From NCBI RefSeq assembly GCF_028069655.1, contig NZ_JAMCOS010000001.1, positions 4,742,001-4,806,000 of the forward strand: a DNA stretch of 64,000 bases, read 5' to 3'. Both the position numbers and the translations under genes were made by a program. This stretch comes from Acidovorax sp. NCPPB 4044. GTDB taxonomy: Bacteria > Pseudomonadota > Gammaproteobacteria > Burkholderiales > Burkholderiaceae_C. Of this stretch, positions 26,965 through 36,680 are shown in pieces. Below the pieces are notes generated by a model that was given only the letters and a program-made list of their open reading frames with translations, had not been told where the DNA came from and did not search any database. How positions within the stretch are numbered: the first letter of the stretch is position 1; each line of letters begins with the position of its first letter.

Positions 26965-27445
26965 TCTTATAAATAATAAAAACAGTCGCTTTGACGCACT
27001 TGCCCAAAAAAAGAAGTTTTTCACCTATGTCTTTATGACTTCTTTTGCAGCATGCGCCTCTGCCGCGTCTCCCCCCGCGTCTATAAGCCCATATGCACTG
27101 CGCGAAGAATGCAGCGCGTTTTCCCAAGCAGGAATGCATGACTGCCTTGCGAAAAAGGCCGCGAGCAGTCAGAAAGAGTTGCGGCAAGCGGAAGAAAGGG
27201 CCACCGACACCCTCTCGAAATGGGACGAGGACGGCAAATATGTCAGCCAGTCCAAATCCAGGCTCGCCACATCCATCAAGGATTTTTCCAAATACCGCGA
27301 TACCCAATGCGATTTCCAGGCTTCGCTGAGCGGTGGCGGTGCCGGCAACTCACGTGAGATCGGGCGTCTGGCTTGCGTTTCCGAACTCAACTACGTTCGC
27401 GCAAGGCAATTGCTCGAAGCGGTCAATGACTTGCCTCTGAAGTAG
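26957..27445 (+). CDS. LprI-like (DUF1311) cysteine-rich exported protein
   Basis: 162 residues with a hydrophobic export-type N-terminus (FFTYVFMTSFAACASAA). The mature part has four spaced cysteines (Cys52, Cys63, Cys118, Cys140), a central Trp89 and a Gly-rich turn (SGGGAG), the pattern of DUF1311/lysozyme-inhibitor LprI family proteins. Relatives bind or inhibit lysozyme, or act as periplasmic immunity-type proteins. It overlaps the upstream small membrane-protein gene and closes the AT-rich island. Confidence 0.7.
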   Translation: MASLINNKNSRFDALAQKKKFFTYVFMTSFAACASAASPPASISPYALREECSAFSQAGMHDCLAKKAASSQKELRQAEERATDTLSKWDEDGKYVSQSKSRLATSIKDFSKYRDTQCDFQASLSGGGAGNSREIGRLACVSELNYVRARQLLEAVNDLPLK

Positions 27446-27509
27446 GCGTCTCACCGCTCGGGGTGCGCTGCCTACCCCGCGGCGCACCAAGCGTGTGGGC
27501 AATGGCCCC

Positions 27510-29159
27510 TCAAGCCGACAGCAAGGCCGTCCGCCCACTCCCCGATGCAAGCGCCGGCGTATCCGCGTAGCCCTGTCCCCCCGCTGCGGCCGCGCCGCCA
27601 TCCAGATGGAACTGCTGCACCACCTGCGACAGCCGCGCGGCCTGCTCGCGCAGGGATTCGGCGGCGGCGGCGGATTGCTCCACCAGGGCGGCGTTCTGCT
27701 GGGTCATGCGGTCGATCTCGCCCACCGAGCCGTTGACCTGCCCGATGCCGGCGGACTGCTCCGATGCGGCGGAATTGATCTCGCCGATGATGTCCGAGAC
27801 GCGCTGCACGCTCTCCACGATTTCCTTCATGGCCGCGCCGGCGTCCTCCACGTGGCGCACGCCGCCGTTCACGGCCGTCACGCTGGAGCTGATGAGGCCC
27901 TTGATCTCGCTGGCGGCCTGCGCGCTGCGCTGCGCGAGGTTGCGCACCTCGCCGGCCACGACGGCGAAGCCCCGGCCCTGCTCGCCCGCGCGGGCGGCTT
28001 CCACGGCCGCGTTCAGCGCGAGGATGTTGGTCTGGAAGGCGATCGAGTCGATCAAACCGATGATGTCGCTGATCTTGCGGCTCGACGCAGAGATCTCATG
28101 CATGCTGGCCACGGCCTGCTCCACGACGTTGCCGCCGCGCGTGGCGATGCCCGAGGCCGAGGCCACGAGCTGGTTGGCCACCTGCGAGGACGAGGCCGTC
28201 TGCTGCACGGTGGCCGTCAGTTCGGAGAGCGAGGCCACGGCCTCCTGGGCGTTGCTGGCCGTCTGCTCGGTGCGCGAGGACAGGTCCTGGTTGCCCGAGG
28301 CGATCTCCTGGCTGGCCGTGGCGATGCTGCCGCTGGCGTCGCGCACCTGCGAGACGAGCGCGCTCAGGCCCTGTTGCATGCCCTGCAGCGAGCGCTGCAG
28401 GTCGGCCACCTCGTCGCGGCCTTCCACGTGCAGGCGCTGCGACAGGTCGCCGCCCGCGATGGCCTGGGCCATGCGGCGCGCTTCCACGAGCGGCCGGCAG
28501 ATCGAATTCATGTTGAGCAGCGTGAGCGGCACGACCACCAGCACCGTGATCACCACGGCCAGGGCGAAGAGCCACTTGGTCTGCTCGGACACGGTCTGCT
28601 GGCGTTCGGTGACTTCGGCCACTTCCTTGCGCAGTGCGTCGTCGAGCTGCACGAGCAGCTTGTCGGCCTCGGCGAACTCGGCCACGGCCCGGGTGCTCAT
28701 GCGGTTGGCGATGGTGGCGCTGTCGTAGCCGCCGGCCTCCAGTTGCCGGGCCACGCTGGAGAACTGCGCGCGGTAGGCGTCGAGCCGCTTCACGATGTCG
28801 GTGGCAAGCAGGTTGTCGCGGTCCTGCCCGCCGTCCTGGAAGCGCGCGGCCACTTTCTTCGCACGGTCGAGGCTGGCCGACCACGCGGCATTGGCCTGCC
28901 GCACGCCTTCGGGCTTCTCGTACTGGATGATCATGTCCTTCTCGTGCTGGCGGATGGCGCCCATCTCGCCGCGCAGCTCGGCCATGGCGCTCACCTCGGC
29001 GAAGGAGTGGCCGATGAAGTCCTCGCTCATCGCATGGATGCGGAACATGCCCAGCATGCCCGCGCCGCCGAGCAGCCCGAGCAGGCCCAGCACCACGGCA
29101 ATGGCCCCGAGCATGCGCACCCGGATCGTGAACCCGCGCATGAGCGAATCGAATTTCAT
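27510..29159 (-). CDS. Methyl-accepting chemotaxis protein
   Basis: 549 residues. TM1 about 17-37; periplasmic four-helix-bundle sensor (38-195) with Glu/Lys-rich helices; TM2 about 196-217; HAMP 218-270; signalling domain with the hairpin tip IDSIAFQTNILALNAAVEAARAGEQGRGFAVVAGEVR. The C-terminus (GRTALLSA) has no NWETF-type CheR-docking pentapeptide. It signals to CheA/CheW from an unknown ligand. Confidence 0.95.
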   Translation of the reverse strand: MKFDSLMRGFTIRVRMLGAIAVVLGLLGLLGGAGMLGMFRIHAMSEDFIGHSFAEVSAMAELRGEMGAIRQHEKDMIIQYEKPEGVRQANAAWSASLDRAKKVAARFQDGGQDRDNLLATDIVKRLDAYRAQFSSVARQLEAGGYDSATIANRMSTRAVAEFAEADKLLVQLDDALRKEVAEVTERQQTVSEQTKWLFALAVVITVLVVVPLTLLNMNSICRPLVEARRMAQAIAGGDLSQRLHVEGRDEVADLQRSLQGMQQGLSALVSQVRDASGSIATASQEIASGNQDLSSRTEQTASNAQEAVASLSELTATVQQTASSSQVANQLVASASGIATRGGNVVEQAVASMHEISASSRKISDIIGLIDSIAFQTNILALNAAVEAARAGEQGRGFAVVAGEVRNLAQRSAQAASEIKGLISSSVTAVNGGVRHVEDAGAAMKEIVESVQRVSDIIGEINSAASEQSAGIGQVNGSVGEIDRMTQQNAALVEQSAAAAESLREQAARLSQVVQQFHLDGGAAAAGGQGYADTPALASGSGRTALLSA

Positions 29160-29265
29160 GGTTGTCTTCCTCAAATCCCGACAGCACGCCTCCGCAAGGC
29201 CGGCGCATGGATGAAACAAAACGTAGCAGCTTGACCGCCAAGCGTAACCGAAGGGAATGGAATTC

Positions 29266-31581
29266 TCAAAGGCGCCATCGCTTCAAAAGCAGGGCATTTG
29301 CCATCACGCTCACTGAACTGAGCGCCATGGCCGCGCCGGCCACCACCGGACTGAGGTAGCCGAGCGCCGCCAGCGGTATCCCGGCCACGTTGTACGCGAA
29401 GGCCCAGAACAGGTTCTGCCGTATCTTGCCCACCGTGCGGCGCGAAATGTCGAACGCCGCCGCCACCAGCGCCGGGTCGCCGCGCATGAGCGTGACGCCG
29501 GCCGCGTGCATGGCCACGTCGGTGCCGTTGCCCATGGCGATGCCCACGTCGGCCGCAGCGAGCGCGGGCGCGTCGTTCACGCCGTCGCCCACCATCGCCA
29601 CCACACGCGGCGCAGCCGCACCGTCCCCGCCGGAGGCCCGCAGCCGGGAGATGCACGCGGCCTTGTCGGCGGGCAGCACCTCGGCCATCACCTCGCCTGC
29701 CTCGGGCCGCAGGCCCAGCCGGCCGGCCATGGCCTCGGCCGCGCCGCGGTTGTCGCCCGAGACCATCACAGTGCGCAGGCCACGCGCCCGCAGTGCAGCG
29801 ATCGCCGCGGCCGCGCCAGGCTTGGGCTCGTCGCCGAAGGCCAGCAGCGCCCGCACGGCCGCGTTGCTGCCGGGCAACCTTTCGGCCAGCGCAGAGACGG
29901 TGGCGCCCTCTTCCTGCAGCGCCGCCGCGCGGTCGGCCAGCGCGGCGGGCACGTCGGCCCCCTGCGCCGCCATCCAGCGCAGGCTGCCCACGCACCAGGC
30001 CACGCCACCCACCGTGCCTTCGGTGCCCAGCCCGGGCACGGCGTGCACGCCGTCCGCGGCCGCAGGGGTGGGCATGCCCCGGTCCCGCGCCGCCTGCAGC
30101 GTGGCGCGTGCCAGCGGGTGCTCGCTGCCGGCCTGCAGCGCAGCCGCCACGGCCAGCAGGGCATCGGCGTCGGCCGCCGCTCCGGGCCGGGTATCGAAGG
30201 CACGCAGCACGGGCTGGCCCTGCGTGAGCGTGCCGGTCTTGTCGAAGGCCACCGTGTCCACGCGGTGGGCCATCTCCAGCGCTTGCGCGTCCTTGATCAG
30301 GATGCCGTGCCGCGCCGCCACGCCCGTGCCCGCCATGATGGCGGCCGGCGTCGCCAGCCCCAGGGCGCAGGGGCAGGCGATCACCAGCACCGCCACGGCA
30401 TGGATGAGCGCGGCCTCGGCGCCCGCGCCGGCCGCGAGCCAGCCCAGCAGCGTGAGCAGCGCCAGCGCCAGCACCACCGGCACGAACACGGCCGAGACGC
30501 GGTCCACCAGCCGCTGAATGGGCGCCTTGGCGGCCTGCGCGTCCTCCACGAGGCGGATGATGCGGGCCAGCACCGTCTCGGCGCCCACGGCCGTCACCTG
30601 CACCACCACCCGGCCCTCGCCGTTGACGGAGCCGCCCGTGAGCGCGTCGCCAGGTCCACGCGCCACCGGCAGCGGCTCGCCCGTGAGCATGGATTCGTCC
30701 ACCTGCGTGCGGCCTTCCAGCACCGTGCCGTCCACGGGGATGCGCTCGCCGGGGCGCACGGCGATGCGGTCGCCGGCCATCACCTCGGCCACGGGCACGT
30801 CCACCTCGCCGTCCGGGCCCATCCAGTGGGCCGCCTCGGGCCGCAGCGCGTGCAGCGCGCGGATCGCCGCCGTGGTCTGCCGCTTGGCACGGGCCTCCAG
30901 CCATTTGCCGAGCAACACCAGTGTGATCACCACGGCCGACGCCTCGAAATACAGGTGCGGCACGTGCCCCGCGCCTGCGCCATGGCCGGCCGTGAGCCAC
31001 AGCCACAGCGAGAGCCCGTAGGCCGCGCTGGTGCCGATGGCCACCAGCAGGTCCATATTGCCGGCACGCGCGCGCACCGCATGCCAGCCCGCGCGGTAGA
31101 AGCGCGCGCCCAGCACGAACTGCACCGGCGTGGCCAGCAGCCACTGCAGCAGCGCGGGCAGCATCCAGTCGCGGCCCGCCAGGGCGCCCGCCATCGGCAG
31201 CACGAGCGGCAGCGACAGGGCGATCCCGGCCGCCACGGGGCCGAAACCGGCCCATGGCGAGGCGTCCTGCGGAGACTCTGGCGCATCGGCCGCGCGCGGC
31301 TCGTAGCCCGCGTTGCGCACGGCGCGGCGCAGCAACCCGTCCATCGCTGCGGACGCGCCATCGGCGGGGGCGGCATAGACCACATGGGCGCGCTCGGTGG
31401 CCAGGTTGACCTCGGCGCTGCGCACGCCGGGCACCTTGCGCAGCGCGCGCTCCACGCGACCGGAGCAGCTCGCGCAGGTCATGCCGCCGATGCCGAGGTC
31501 CAGGGTGGCCTGGTCTGCGGACTGCGCCGGCCCGGCAGCGGGCGCGCGGGTGGCAGCAGAGGGGGAAGGGGATGCATCCAT
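29266..31581 (-). CDS. copA: Copper-translocating P1B-type ATPase
   Basis: 771 residues. One N-terminal HMA domain with MTCASC (Cys36, Cys39), eight membrane helices, CPC (403-405) in TM6, phosphorylation motif DKTGT (Asp447), the P1B-specific SEHPLA and the hinge [20 protein letters not shown]. It exports Cu(I) from the cytoplasm at the cost of ATP. It is divergent from copZ-cueR and preceded by a MerR-type promoter; the predicted transcription start falls at the start codon. Confidence 0.95.
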   Translation of the reverse strand: MDASPSPSAATRAPAAGPAQSADQATLDLGIGGMTCASCSGRVERALRKVPGVRSAEVNLATERAHVVYAAPADGASAAMDGLLRRAVRNAGYEPRAADAPESPQDASPWAGFGPVAAGIALSLPLVLPMAGALAGRDWMLPALLQWLLATPVQFVLGARFYRAGWHAVRARAGNMDLLVAIGTSAAYGLSLWLWLTAGHGAGAGHVPHLYFEASAVVITLVLLGKWLEARAKRQTTAAIRALHALRPEAAHWMGPDGEVDVPVAEVMAGDRIAVRPGERIPVDGTVLEGRTQVDESMLTGEPLPVARGPGDALTGGSVNGEGRVVVQVTAVGAETVLARIIRLVEDAQAAKAPIQRLVDRVSAVFVPVVLALALLTLLGWLAAGAGAEAALIHAVAVLVIACPCALGLATPAAIMAGTGVAARHGILIKDAQALEMAHRVDTVAFDKTGTLTQGQPVLRAFDTRPGAAADADALLAVAAALQAGSEHPLARATLQAARDRGMPTPAAADGVHAVPGLGTEGTVGGVAWCVGSLRWMAAQGADVPAALADRAAALQEEGATVSALAERLPGSNAAVRALLAFGDEPKPGAAAAIAALRARGLRTVMVSGDNRGAAEAMAGRLGLRPEAGEVMAEVLPADKAACISRLRASGGDGAAAPRVVAMVGDGVNDAPALAAADVGIAMGNGTDVAMHAAGVTLMRGDPALVAAAFDISRRTVGKIRQNLFWAFAYNVAGIPLAALGYLSPVVAGAAMALSSVSVMANALLLKRWRL

Positions 31582-31587
31582 GCAGGC

Positions 31588-31618
31588 ACCTTAACCCCTG
31601 CCACCATGGCAAGGTCAA
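31588..31618 (-). promoter_or_regulatory. CueR-type promoter of copA
   Basis: On the minus strand, -35 TTGACC (31613-31618) and -10 TAAGGT (31588-31593) are separated by 19 bp, the over-long spacer of MerR-family promoters. The spacer region holds the near-dyad CCTTGCC ATGGT GGCAGGG. This is what CueR twists to activate copA in copper. Confidence 0.85.
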
Positions 31619-31643
31619 TGCCCCGCCGCAGACCGGTCGGCGC

Positions 31644-31674
31644 TTGACTCTGCCACTATGTCAGGGTTCACGAT
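31644..31674 (+). promoter_or_regulatory. Probable CueR-type promoter of copZ-cueR
   Basis: -35 TTGACT (31644-31649), 19-bp spacer, -10-like CACGAT (31669-31674). The spacer includes CTGCC ACTAT GTCAGGG, similar to the copA operator but a weaker dyad. The expected start is about 55 nt upstream of copZ. Confidence 0.55.
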
Positions 31675-31737
31675 GGCGTCTCCGCCTTCGATTGAACCCA
31701 CCCCGCCCTCCGGGGCGCACGACAAGGAGCCCCATCC

Positions 31738-31953
31738 ATGCCAGAGCAACAGCCACAACAGCACATCCTGCAGGTCCAGGGCATGACCTGCGGCCACTGC
31801 GAGCGCGCCGTCACGCAGGCGGTGCGCCAGCTCGATCCAGCCGCCACCGTGGCCATCGACCGCCCCGCGGGCCGCGTCACGGTCGATACCGCCCAGCCGC
31901 GCGATGCGGTGGCCGCCGCCATCGCCGAAGAAGGCTACACGGTCGCGCCATGA
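31738..31953 (+). CDS. copZ: Copper chaperone (HMA domain), CopZ-like
   Basis: 71 residues forming a single ferredoxin-like HMA domain with the metal site GMTCGHC. It hands Cu(I) to the ATPase encoded divergently. Its stop overlaps the cueR start (ATGA), so chaperone and regulator are co-translated. Confidence 0.92.
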   Translation: MPEQQPQQHILQVQGMTCGHCERAVTQAVRQLDPAATVAIDRPAGRVTVDTAQPRDAVAAAIAEEGYTVAP

Positions 31954-32405
31954 GCACCGCCCGAGCCGCCCGCTCTGCAGCGGCCGCCCCCGCCGGCGGC
32001 AGGCCGGTCCCCATCGGCACCGCGGCCGAGCGCGCGGGCGTCTCCGCGCGCATGGTGCGCCACTACGAGTCCCTGGGGCTGCTGCGGAGCGTGGCCCGCA
32101 CGGAAAGCGGCTACCGCCAGTACACCGAGGCCGACGTGCACACGCTGCGCTTCATCCGCCGCGCGCGCGACCTGGGCTTCTCGATGGAGGAGATCGCCAC
32201 CCTGCTCGGCCTCTGGCAGGACCAGGGCCGCGCGAGCCGCCAGGTCAAGCGCGTCGCCCAGGCCCACATCGACGACCTGGGCCAGCGCATCGCTGCCATG
32301 CAGGCCATGCAGCGCACGCTGCAGTCGCTAGTGGGCTGCTGCCACGGCGACGGGCGGCCGGACTGCCCGATCCTGGACGATCTGGCGGGGCCGGCGGGAG
32401 GCTGA
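31950..32405 (+). CDS. cueR: MerR-family copper-responsive regulator, CueR-like
   Basis: 151 residues. N-terminal winged HTH (IGTAAERAGVSARMVRHYESLGLL), long dimerisation helix, and a C-terminal loop CCHGDGRPDCPILDDL with two Cys spaced as in CueR (CxxxxxxxC), the Cu(I)/Ag(I)-binding pair. It probably activates copA and its own copZ-cueR transcript through the two 19-bp-spacer promoters. Confidence 0.9.
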   Translation: MSTARAARSAAAAPAGGRPVPIGTAAERAGVSARMVRHYESLGLLRSVARTESGYRQYTEADVHTLRFIRRARDLGFSMEEIATLLGLWQDQGRASRQVKRVAQAHIDDLGQRIAAMQAMQRTLQSLVGCCHGDGRPDCPILDDLAGPAGG

Positions 32406-32511
32406 AACTCAGCAAAAACCCAACGGCCGATGCCGCGCATCGCCGGCGGGCCCCGGCGTCGCAATGTCATGGGAATCTCTAAACTCCGCTGCATCCCACC
32501 TCACTGTCGCC

Positions 32512-34146
32512 ATGCCCACTTCTCCTGCCCAACTCCAGCAATGGCTGATCGAACCCGAAGGCCGACGCCTGGAGTTCAAGGAGGCCAAGCAGCGCTACGA
32601 CTTCGAGAAGCTGCTCAAGTACTGCGTGGCTCTGGCCAATGAAGGCGGCGGCACCATGGTGCTGGGTGTGACGGACAAGCGGCCACGGCGCATCGTAGGT
32701 TCGCTGGCCTTCGAAGCGCCGGAACGCGCGGAGGCAAGCTTGCACCAACGGCTGGGGCATCGCATCCCGGTCGAAGAACTCCATTTGCCCGAGGGGCGTG
32801 TGGTGATCGTGCATGTCCCTGCCCGACTGCCGGGCACGGCATGGGAGATTGGCGGTCAATATTTCAAAAGGGCGGGTGACGACCTCGTTGCATTGAAGGG
32901 GCCGGAGCTGCGCGAGATCTTTTCCGAGACCGGACCAGACTTTTCAGCCCAACCCTGCCCCGGTGCCACGTTGGCGGATCTGGAGTCCGATTCCATCGCG
33001 CTGTTTCGCGAGCGCTGGGCCAAAAAGGGCGGCGACTTGCGCAGACTCGACCTGAGCGATCAGCAGACGCTGCGCGATGCCGAACTGCTGGTGGAGGGCG
33101 ATCAAGTGAGCTATGCCGCACTCATCCTGTTTGGCACGCGCGCGGGCCTGACCCGGTGGCTGGCCCAGGCTGAACTGGTGTTCGAATACCGCTCGTCCGA
33201 AGCTGCGGGGCCGGCAGCCGATCGGGAGGAATACCGCGCAGGCTTTTTTGCTTGGCAAGACGCCCTGTGGAAAAAGATCACCCAGCGCAACGACCGGCAA
33301 AGCTACCAGGACGATTTCTTTCGCATGGATCTGCCCACTTTCGACGAGGTGCCCGTGCGCGAGGCCATCCTGAATGCGGTGGCCCACCGGGACTACCGTC
33401 TGGGCGGTTCGATCTTCGTGCGGCAATTTGCCAAGCGGCTGGAGGTGGTGAGCCCGGGGGGGCTGCCACCTGGCATCACACCCGAGAACATCATCGACCA
33501 ACAAAATCCGCGCAATCGCCGCTTGGCCGAGGCCCTTGCGCGCTGCGGATTGATCGAGCGTTCAGGCCAGGGCCTGAACCTGATGATGGAAAGCGCCGTG
33601 CGCCAGGGCAAACCCTTGCCCAGCTTTGCAGGCACCGCTGCGCACGAGGTGCGGCTCACACTGGAGGGCGGCATTCGCAACCCGGCATTTGTGCGGTTCA
33701 TGGAGCGGCTGGGAGAAGAGAGACTGCGCAGCTTTTCAACGCTCGACTATCTGGCACTGGAACGCCTGGAGCAGGACCGGCCCTTGACTCCTGAACTGCA
33801 GGAACGCCTGCCCACACTGGCAGAGGCGGGTGTGGTGGAAGTGATGGGCCGGGGAAAGACTGCCAGGTACATGCTTGCAGCCGCGCTGTATGCGACGCTG
33901 GGCAGCAGAGGCACCTACACCCGAAAAAGGGGCCTGGACCATGGCACCAACAAGGCTCTGTTGTTGCAACACCTCAAAGACCAAGGCGGAGAGGGGGCAC
34001 CACTCAGTGAATTCCGCCAGGTGCTGCCCTCGCTCACCATCAAGGCGGTGCAAAAGCTGCTGGATGAGTTGCGCAATGACGGATTGATATACGTCGTTGG
34101 CCAGAGACGCTGGGCTCGCTGGCATCTGGCAGATGGGGTTGTTTAA
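32512..34146 (+). CDS. AlbA_2/Schlafen-type ATP-binding protein
   Basis: 544 residues. The N-terminal LEFKEAKQRYDFEKLLKYCVALANEGGGTMVLGV is the AlbA_2 (Schlafen AlbA) domain. The middle region carries the histidine-kinase-like ATPase signature VREAILNAVAHRDYRLGGSI with GLIERSGQGLNLMM (HATPase_c_4). The C-terminus is winged-helix-like. Such proteins are called transcriptional regulators or ATP-dependent DNA helicase RecG-related and often lie in accessory or defence regions. It is isolated here, with less GC-biased codon use than the copper genes. Confidence 0.85.
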   Translation: MPTSPAQLQQWLIEPEGRRLEFKEAKQRYDFEKLLKYCVALANEGGGTMVLGVTDKRPRRIVGSLAFEAPERAEASLHQRLGHRIPVEELHLPEGRVVIVHVPARLPGTAWEIGGQYFKRAGDDLVALKGPELREIFSETGPDFSAQPCPGATLADLESDSIALFRERWAKKGGDLRRLDLSDQQTLRDAELLVEGDQVSYAALILFGTRAGLTRWLAQAELVFEYRSSEAAGPAADREEYRAGFFAWQDALWKKITQRNDRQSYQDDFFRMDLPTFDEVPVREAILNAVAHRDYRLGGSIFVRQFAKRLEVVSPGGLPPGITPENIIDQQNPRNRRLAEALARCGLIERSGQGLNLMMESAVRQGKPLPSFAGTAAHEVRLTLEGGIRNPAFVRFMERLGEERLRSFSTLDYLALERLEQDRPLTPELQERLPTLAEAGVVEVMGRGKTARYMLAAALYATLGSRGTYTRKRGLDHGTNKALLLQHLKDQGGEGAPLSEFRQVLPSLTIKAVQKLLDELRNDGLIYVVGQRRWARWHLADGVV

Positions 34147-34394
34147 ACCAGCGTTTAACCCAAAAGGTCAAAGCTTTGGATTTCCCCTAAAAAATAACAT
34201 TGTGAATCAATGACTTATAAAACCCGGCAGGTTCAAACAAGCAATGCCGGCGGGTGCAATGCCTGGATGGCGCGGCTGATCAGCGATTACTTTCGGCCCA
34301 TTTCCATCGCCTGAAGCCGGCCGCTCCCGCAGGCATGGCTACAGAAGCAGATTCGACCCTTTCCGCTTTTTCTTTGATCGAAGGACCAGCAACC

Positions 34395-35582
34395 ATGCTC
34401 CCCCGCGACATCTACATCGCCGCCACCGCCCGCACCGCCATCGGCTCCTTCGGCGGCGCCTTGAAGGACGTGCCCAACACGCGCCTGGCCACCACCGCCG
34501 TGCAGGCGGCCCTCGCGCGCAGCGGCATCGCGGCCGATGCCGTGGGCCATGTGGTGATGGGCAACGTGATTCCCACCGACACGAAGGATGCCTACCTCGC
34601 GCGCGTGGCCGCCATCGATGCGGGCTGCCCGGTGGAGACGCCGGCCTTCAACGTGAACCGGCTCTGCGGCTCCGGGCTGCAGGCCATCGTCTCGGCGGCG
34701 CAGGCCATCGCGCTGGGCGACTGCGACGTGGCCATCGGCGGGGGCTCCGAATCGATGAGCCGCGGCCCCTACTTCGACACCGCGGCGCGCTGGGGCGCGC
34801 GCATGGGCGATGCCACGAGCATCGACTACATGCTCGGCATCCTGCACGACCCCTGGCAGAAGATGCACATGGGCATCACGGCCGAGAACGTGGCCGAGCG
34901 CTACCGCATCGGCCGCGCCATGCAGGACGAGCTGGCGGCCACCAGCCAGCAGCGCGCGGCGGCGGCCATCGCCGCCGGCCATTTCAAGGAGCAGATCGTC
35001 CCGGTGGAGATCGCCTCGCGCAAGGGCACGGTGGTGTTCGATACCGACGAGCACGTGCGCGCGGGCACCACGGTGGAGGCGCTGGCCGGCATGAAGCCGG
35101 CTTTCCGCAAGGAGGGCGGCACGGTCACGGCCGGCAACGCCTCGGGCATCAACGACGGCGCGGCCGCGCTGGTGCTGGTGGCCGGCGACCGCGCCGCGGC
35201 GCTGGGCGCGCGGCCGCTCGCACGCCTCGTGGGCTATGCGCATGCCGGCGTGGACCCCGCCTACATGGGCATCGGCCCGGTGCCGGCCACGCGCGCCGTG
35301 CTGCAGCGCACGGGGCTGTCGGTGCAGGATCTGGACGTGGTCGAAGCCAACGAAGCCTTCGCCGCCCAGGCCTGCGCGGTGATCCAGGAACTGGGCCTGG
35401 ACCCGGCCCGCGTCAACCCGAACGGCTCGGGCATTTCGCTGGGCCATCCCGTGGGCGCGACGGGCGCGATCATCGCCACCAAGGCCATCGCGGAGCTGCA
35501 CCGCACGGGCGGGCGCTATGCACTGGTGACGATGTGCATCGGCGGCGGGCAGGGCATCGCGGCGATTTTCGAACGCGTTTGA
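34395..35582 (+). CDS. Acetyl-CoA acetyltransferase (thiolase; BktB/PhaA-like)
   Basis: 395 residues. Catalytic Cys91 in [12 protein letters not shown], the His in [13 protein letters not shown] and the second Cys in [10 protein letters not shown] make a complete thiolase II active site. It condenses two acyl-CoA units (biosynthetic) or cleaves 3-ketoacyl-CoA. It stands alone, without phaB or other beta-oxidation genes in the window. The start was chosen at ATG 34395 with AGGACCAGC upstream. Confidence 0.93.
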   Translation: MLPRDIYIAATARTAIGSFGGALKDVPNTRLATTAVQAALARSGIAADAVGHVVMGNVIPTDTKDAYLARVAAIDAGCPVETPAFNVNRLCGSGLQAIVSAAQAIALGDCDVAIGGGSESMSRGPYFDTAARWGARMGDATSIDYMLGILHDPWQKMHMGITAENVAERYRIGRAMQDELAATSQQRAAAAIAAGHFKEQIVPVEIASRKGTVVFDTDEHVRAGTTVEALAGMKPAFRKEGGTVTAGNASGINDGAAALVLVAGDRAAALGARPLARLVGYAHAGVDPAYMGIGPVPATRAVLQRTGLSVQDLDVVEANEAFAAQACAVIQELGLDPARVNPNGSGISLGHPVGATGAIIATKAIAELHRTGGRYALVTMCIGGGQGIAAIFERV

Positions 35583-35657
35583 AACTGTTGGAAACAGCCC
35601 CGGCAATTGACACGCCGCCGACTAGGATCGCCCTTTTTTGCTCGACCACGGAAAACG

Positions 35658-36050
35658 ATGCCTTACGTCTACCAGAATGCCGAATCGCTGGAGGGAACCA
35701 GCAAGGTCGGCAGCAAGCACTGCGTTGCCCTGCTGCAGCACTACGCGCACCTGCCCCAGACCAGTTCCTGGAAACAGGGCGAGACCGTGTTCGGCAATGC
35801 CAAGATCAAGAAGGGCACGGCGATCGCCACCTTCAACAGCGCCGGCAAGTACGGCAGCCTGCCCACGGGCAACCACGCCGCGTTCTTCATCTCGCAGGAT
35901 GCCGGCGGCATCTGGATCATGGACCAGTGGCTGAGCGATACGCAAAAGCCCAAGGTGTCCGTGCGCTACGTACGCCCCAAGCTCCAGCTCAAGAACGGGA
36001 ATTTCTCCGATCCCAGCAACAACGCTGCGGCGTATTCCGTCATCGAGTGA
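35658..36050 (+). CDS. BPSL0067 family protein (NlpC/CHAP-like amidase fold)
   Basis: 130 residues, no signal peptide. Conserved KVGSKHCVALLQHY puts a catalytic-type Cys22 at a helix start, and PTGNHAAFFI gives His73, the Cys-His order of papain-like peptidoglycan amidases. I recognise the BPSL0067 family, which is commonly found next to STY0301-family genes and near type VI secretion loci. The next gene, 20 bp downstream, is such an exported partner, so this is a candidate effector with its immunity gene. No T6SS structural gene is in the window. Confidence 0.75.
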   Translation: MPYVYQNAESLEGTSKVGSKHCVALLQHYAHLPQTSSWKQGETVFGNAKIKKGTAIATFNSAGKYGSLPTGNHAAFFISQDAGGIWIMDQWLSDTQKPKVSVRYVRPKLQLKNGNFSDPSNNAAAYSVIE

Positions 36051-36070
36051 CTGAAAAAGGAGAAGGCACC

Positions 36071-36544
36071 ATGCGCCACCCCCCCCTTCCGCGCCGCCTG
36101 GCCGCCCGCCGTGCCGCCTTCGTGCTGGCAGCGGCGGTCCTGTCCGGCCCTGCGCTCGCGGCCCCGAAAGCGCTCGAATGCCCGGCCACCGTGCGCCTCG
36201 CCTCGCCCCGCGCGGAGGCCACCGGCCTGCCCGTGGGCACGGAGGTCGTGCTCAGCCAGAGCCCCCTGCGCCTCACCGGCCACAACGTGTTCGACGGCCC
36301 GCCCGCCCAGGGCGCGGCGCTCATGCCGCAGTCGGACAAACCCGCCAAGGGGGGCAAGGGCCCGTCCACGGCCGTGTGGGCCTTCGAGGGCGACTACCCG
36401 CAGGGCAAGTTCCTTGCGTGCGACTACGCCGAAGGCGCCGTGCGCGTCGTGCAGCGCGTGGACGATGCCGTCAAGCGCTGCACGTCCACGTCCAGCACAT
36501 CGACGAACCCCGCCACCCTGCAGACACGGTTCGCCTGCGAGTGA
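36071..36544 (+). CDS. STY0301 family exported protein, probable immunity partner
   Basis: 157 residues with a clear Sec signal (RRAAFVLAAAVLSGPALA, cleavage about residue 30) and four cysteines (37, 117, 137, 156) that can form two disulfides. It resembles the STY0301 family. An AAGGAGAAGG ribosome binding site lies just upstream, and the gene is 20 bp behind the amidase-like BPSL0067 gene. A periplasmic inhibitor protecting against that amidase is the natural hypothesis; it has not been shown here. Confidence 0.7.
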   Translation: MRHPPLPRRLAARRAAFVLAAAVLSGPALAAPKALECPATVRLASPRAEATGLPVGTEVVLSQSPLRLTGHNVFDGPPAQGAALMPQSDKPAKGGKGPSTAVWAFEGDYPQGKFLACDYAEGAVRVVQRVDDAVKRCTSTSSTSTNPATLQTRFACE

Positions 36545-36617
36545 GCCATCCAGCGGGGGCGCGAAGGGGCCGCGGCGCGAAAAGGTGCCCGCTGCCCCCT
36601 CGCCGGCACCCGTTAAT

Positions 36618-36680
36618 TTGCTATTATTTATATAGCAAACTATTCAATGGAATAGCCGGCATGACCGGCTTTTCACTTAT
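36618..36680. repeat. Dispersed intergenic repeat, copy 2
   Basis: TTTGCTATTATTTATATAGCAAAC folds as a stem (in two parts: TTTGCTAT and ATAGCAAA), then CTATTCAATG, then AGCCGG CATGA CCGGCT followed by TTT, which here makes a terminator-like hairpin. It overlaps the 3' end of the DUF3297 gene. In this copy the conserved ATG is followed by a stop codon after one residue. Confidence 0.8.

Noticed and set aside
31572..31950. Longer cueR reading frame starting before copZ
   Set aside because: It would overlap copZ entirely and precede the MerR HTH with unrelated His/Arg-rich sequence; the ATGA overlap start fits better.
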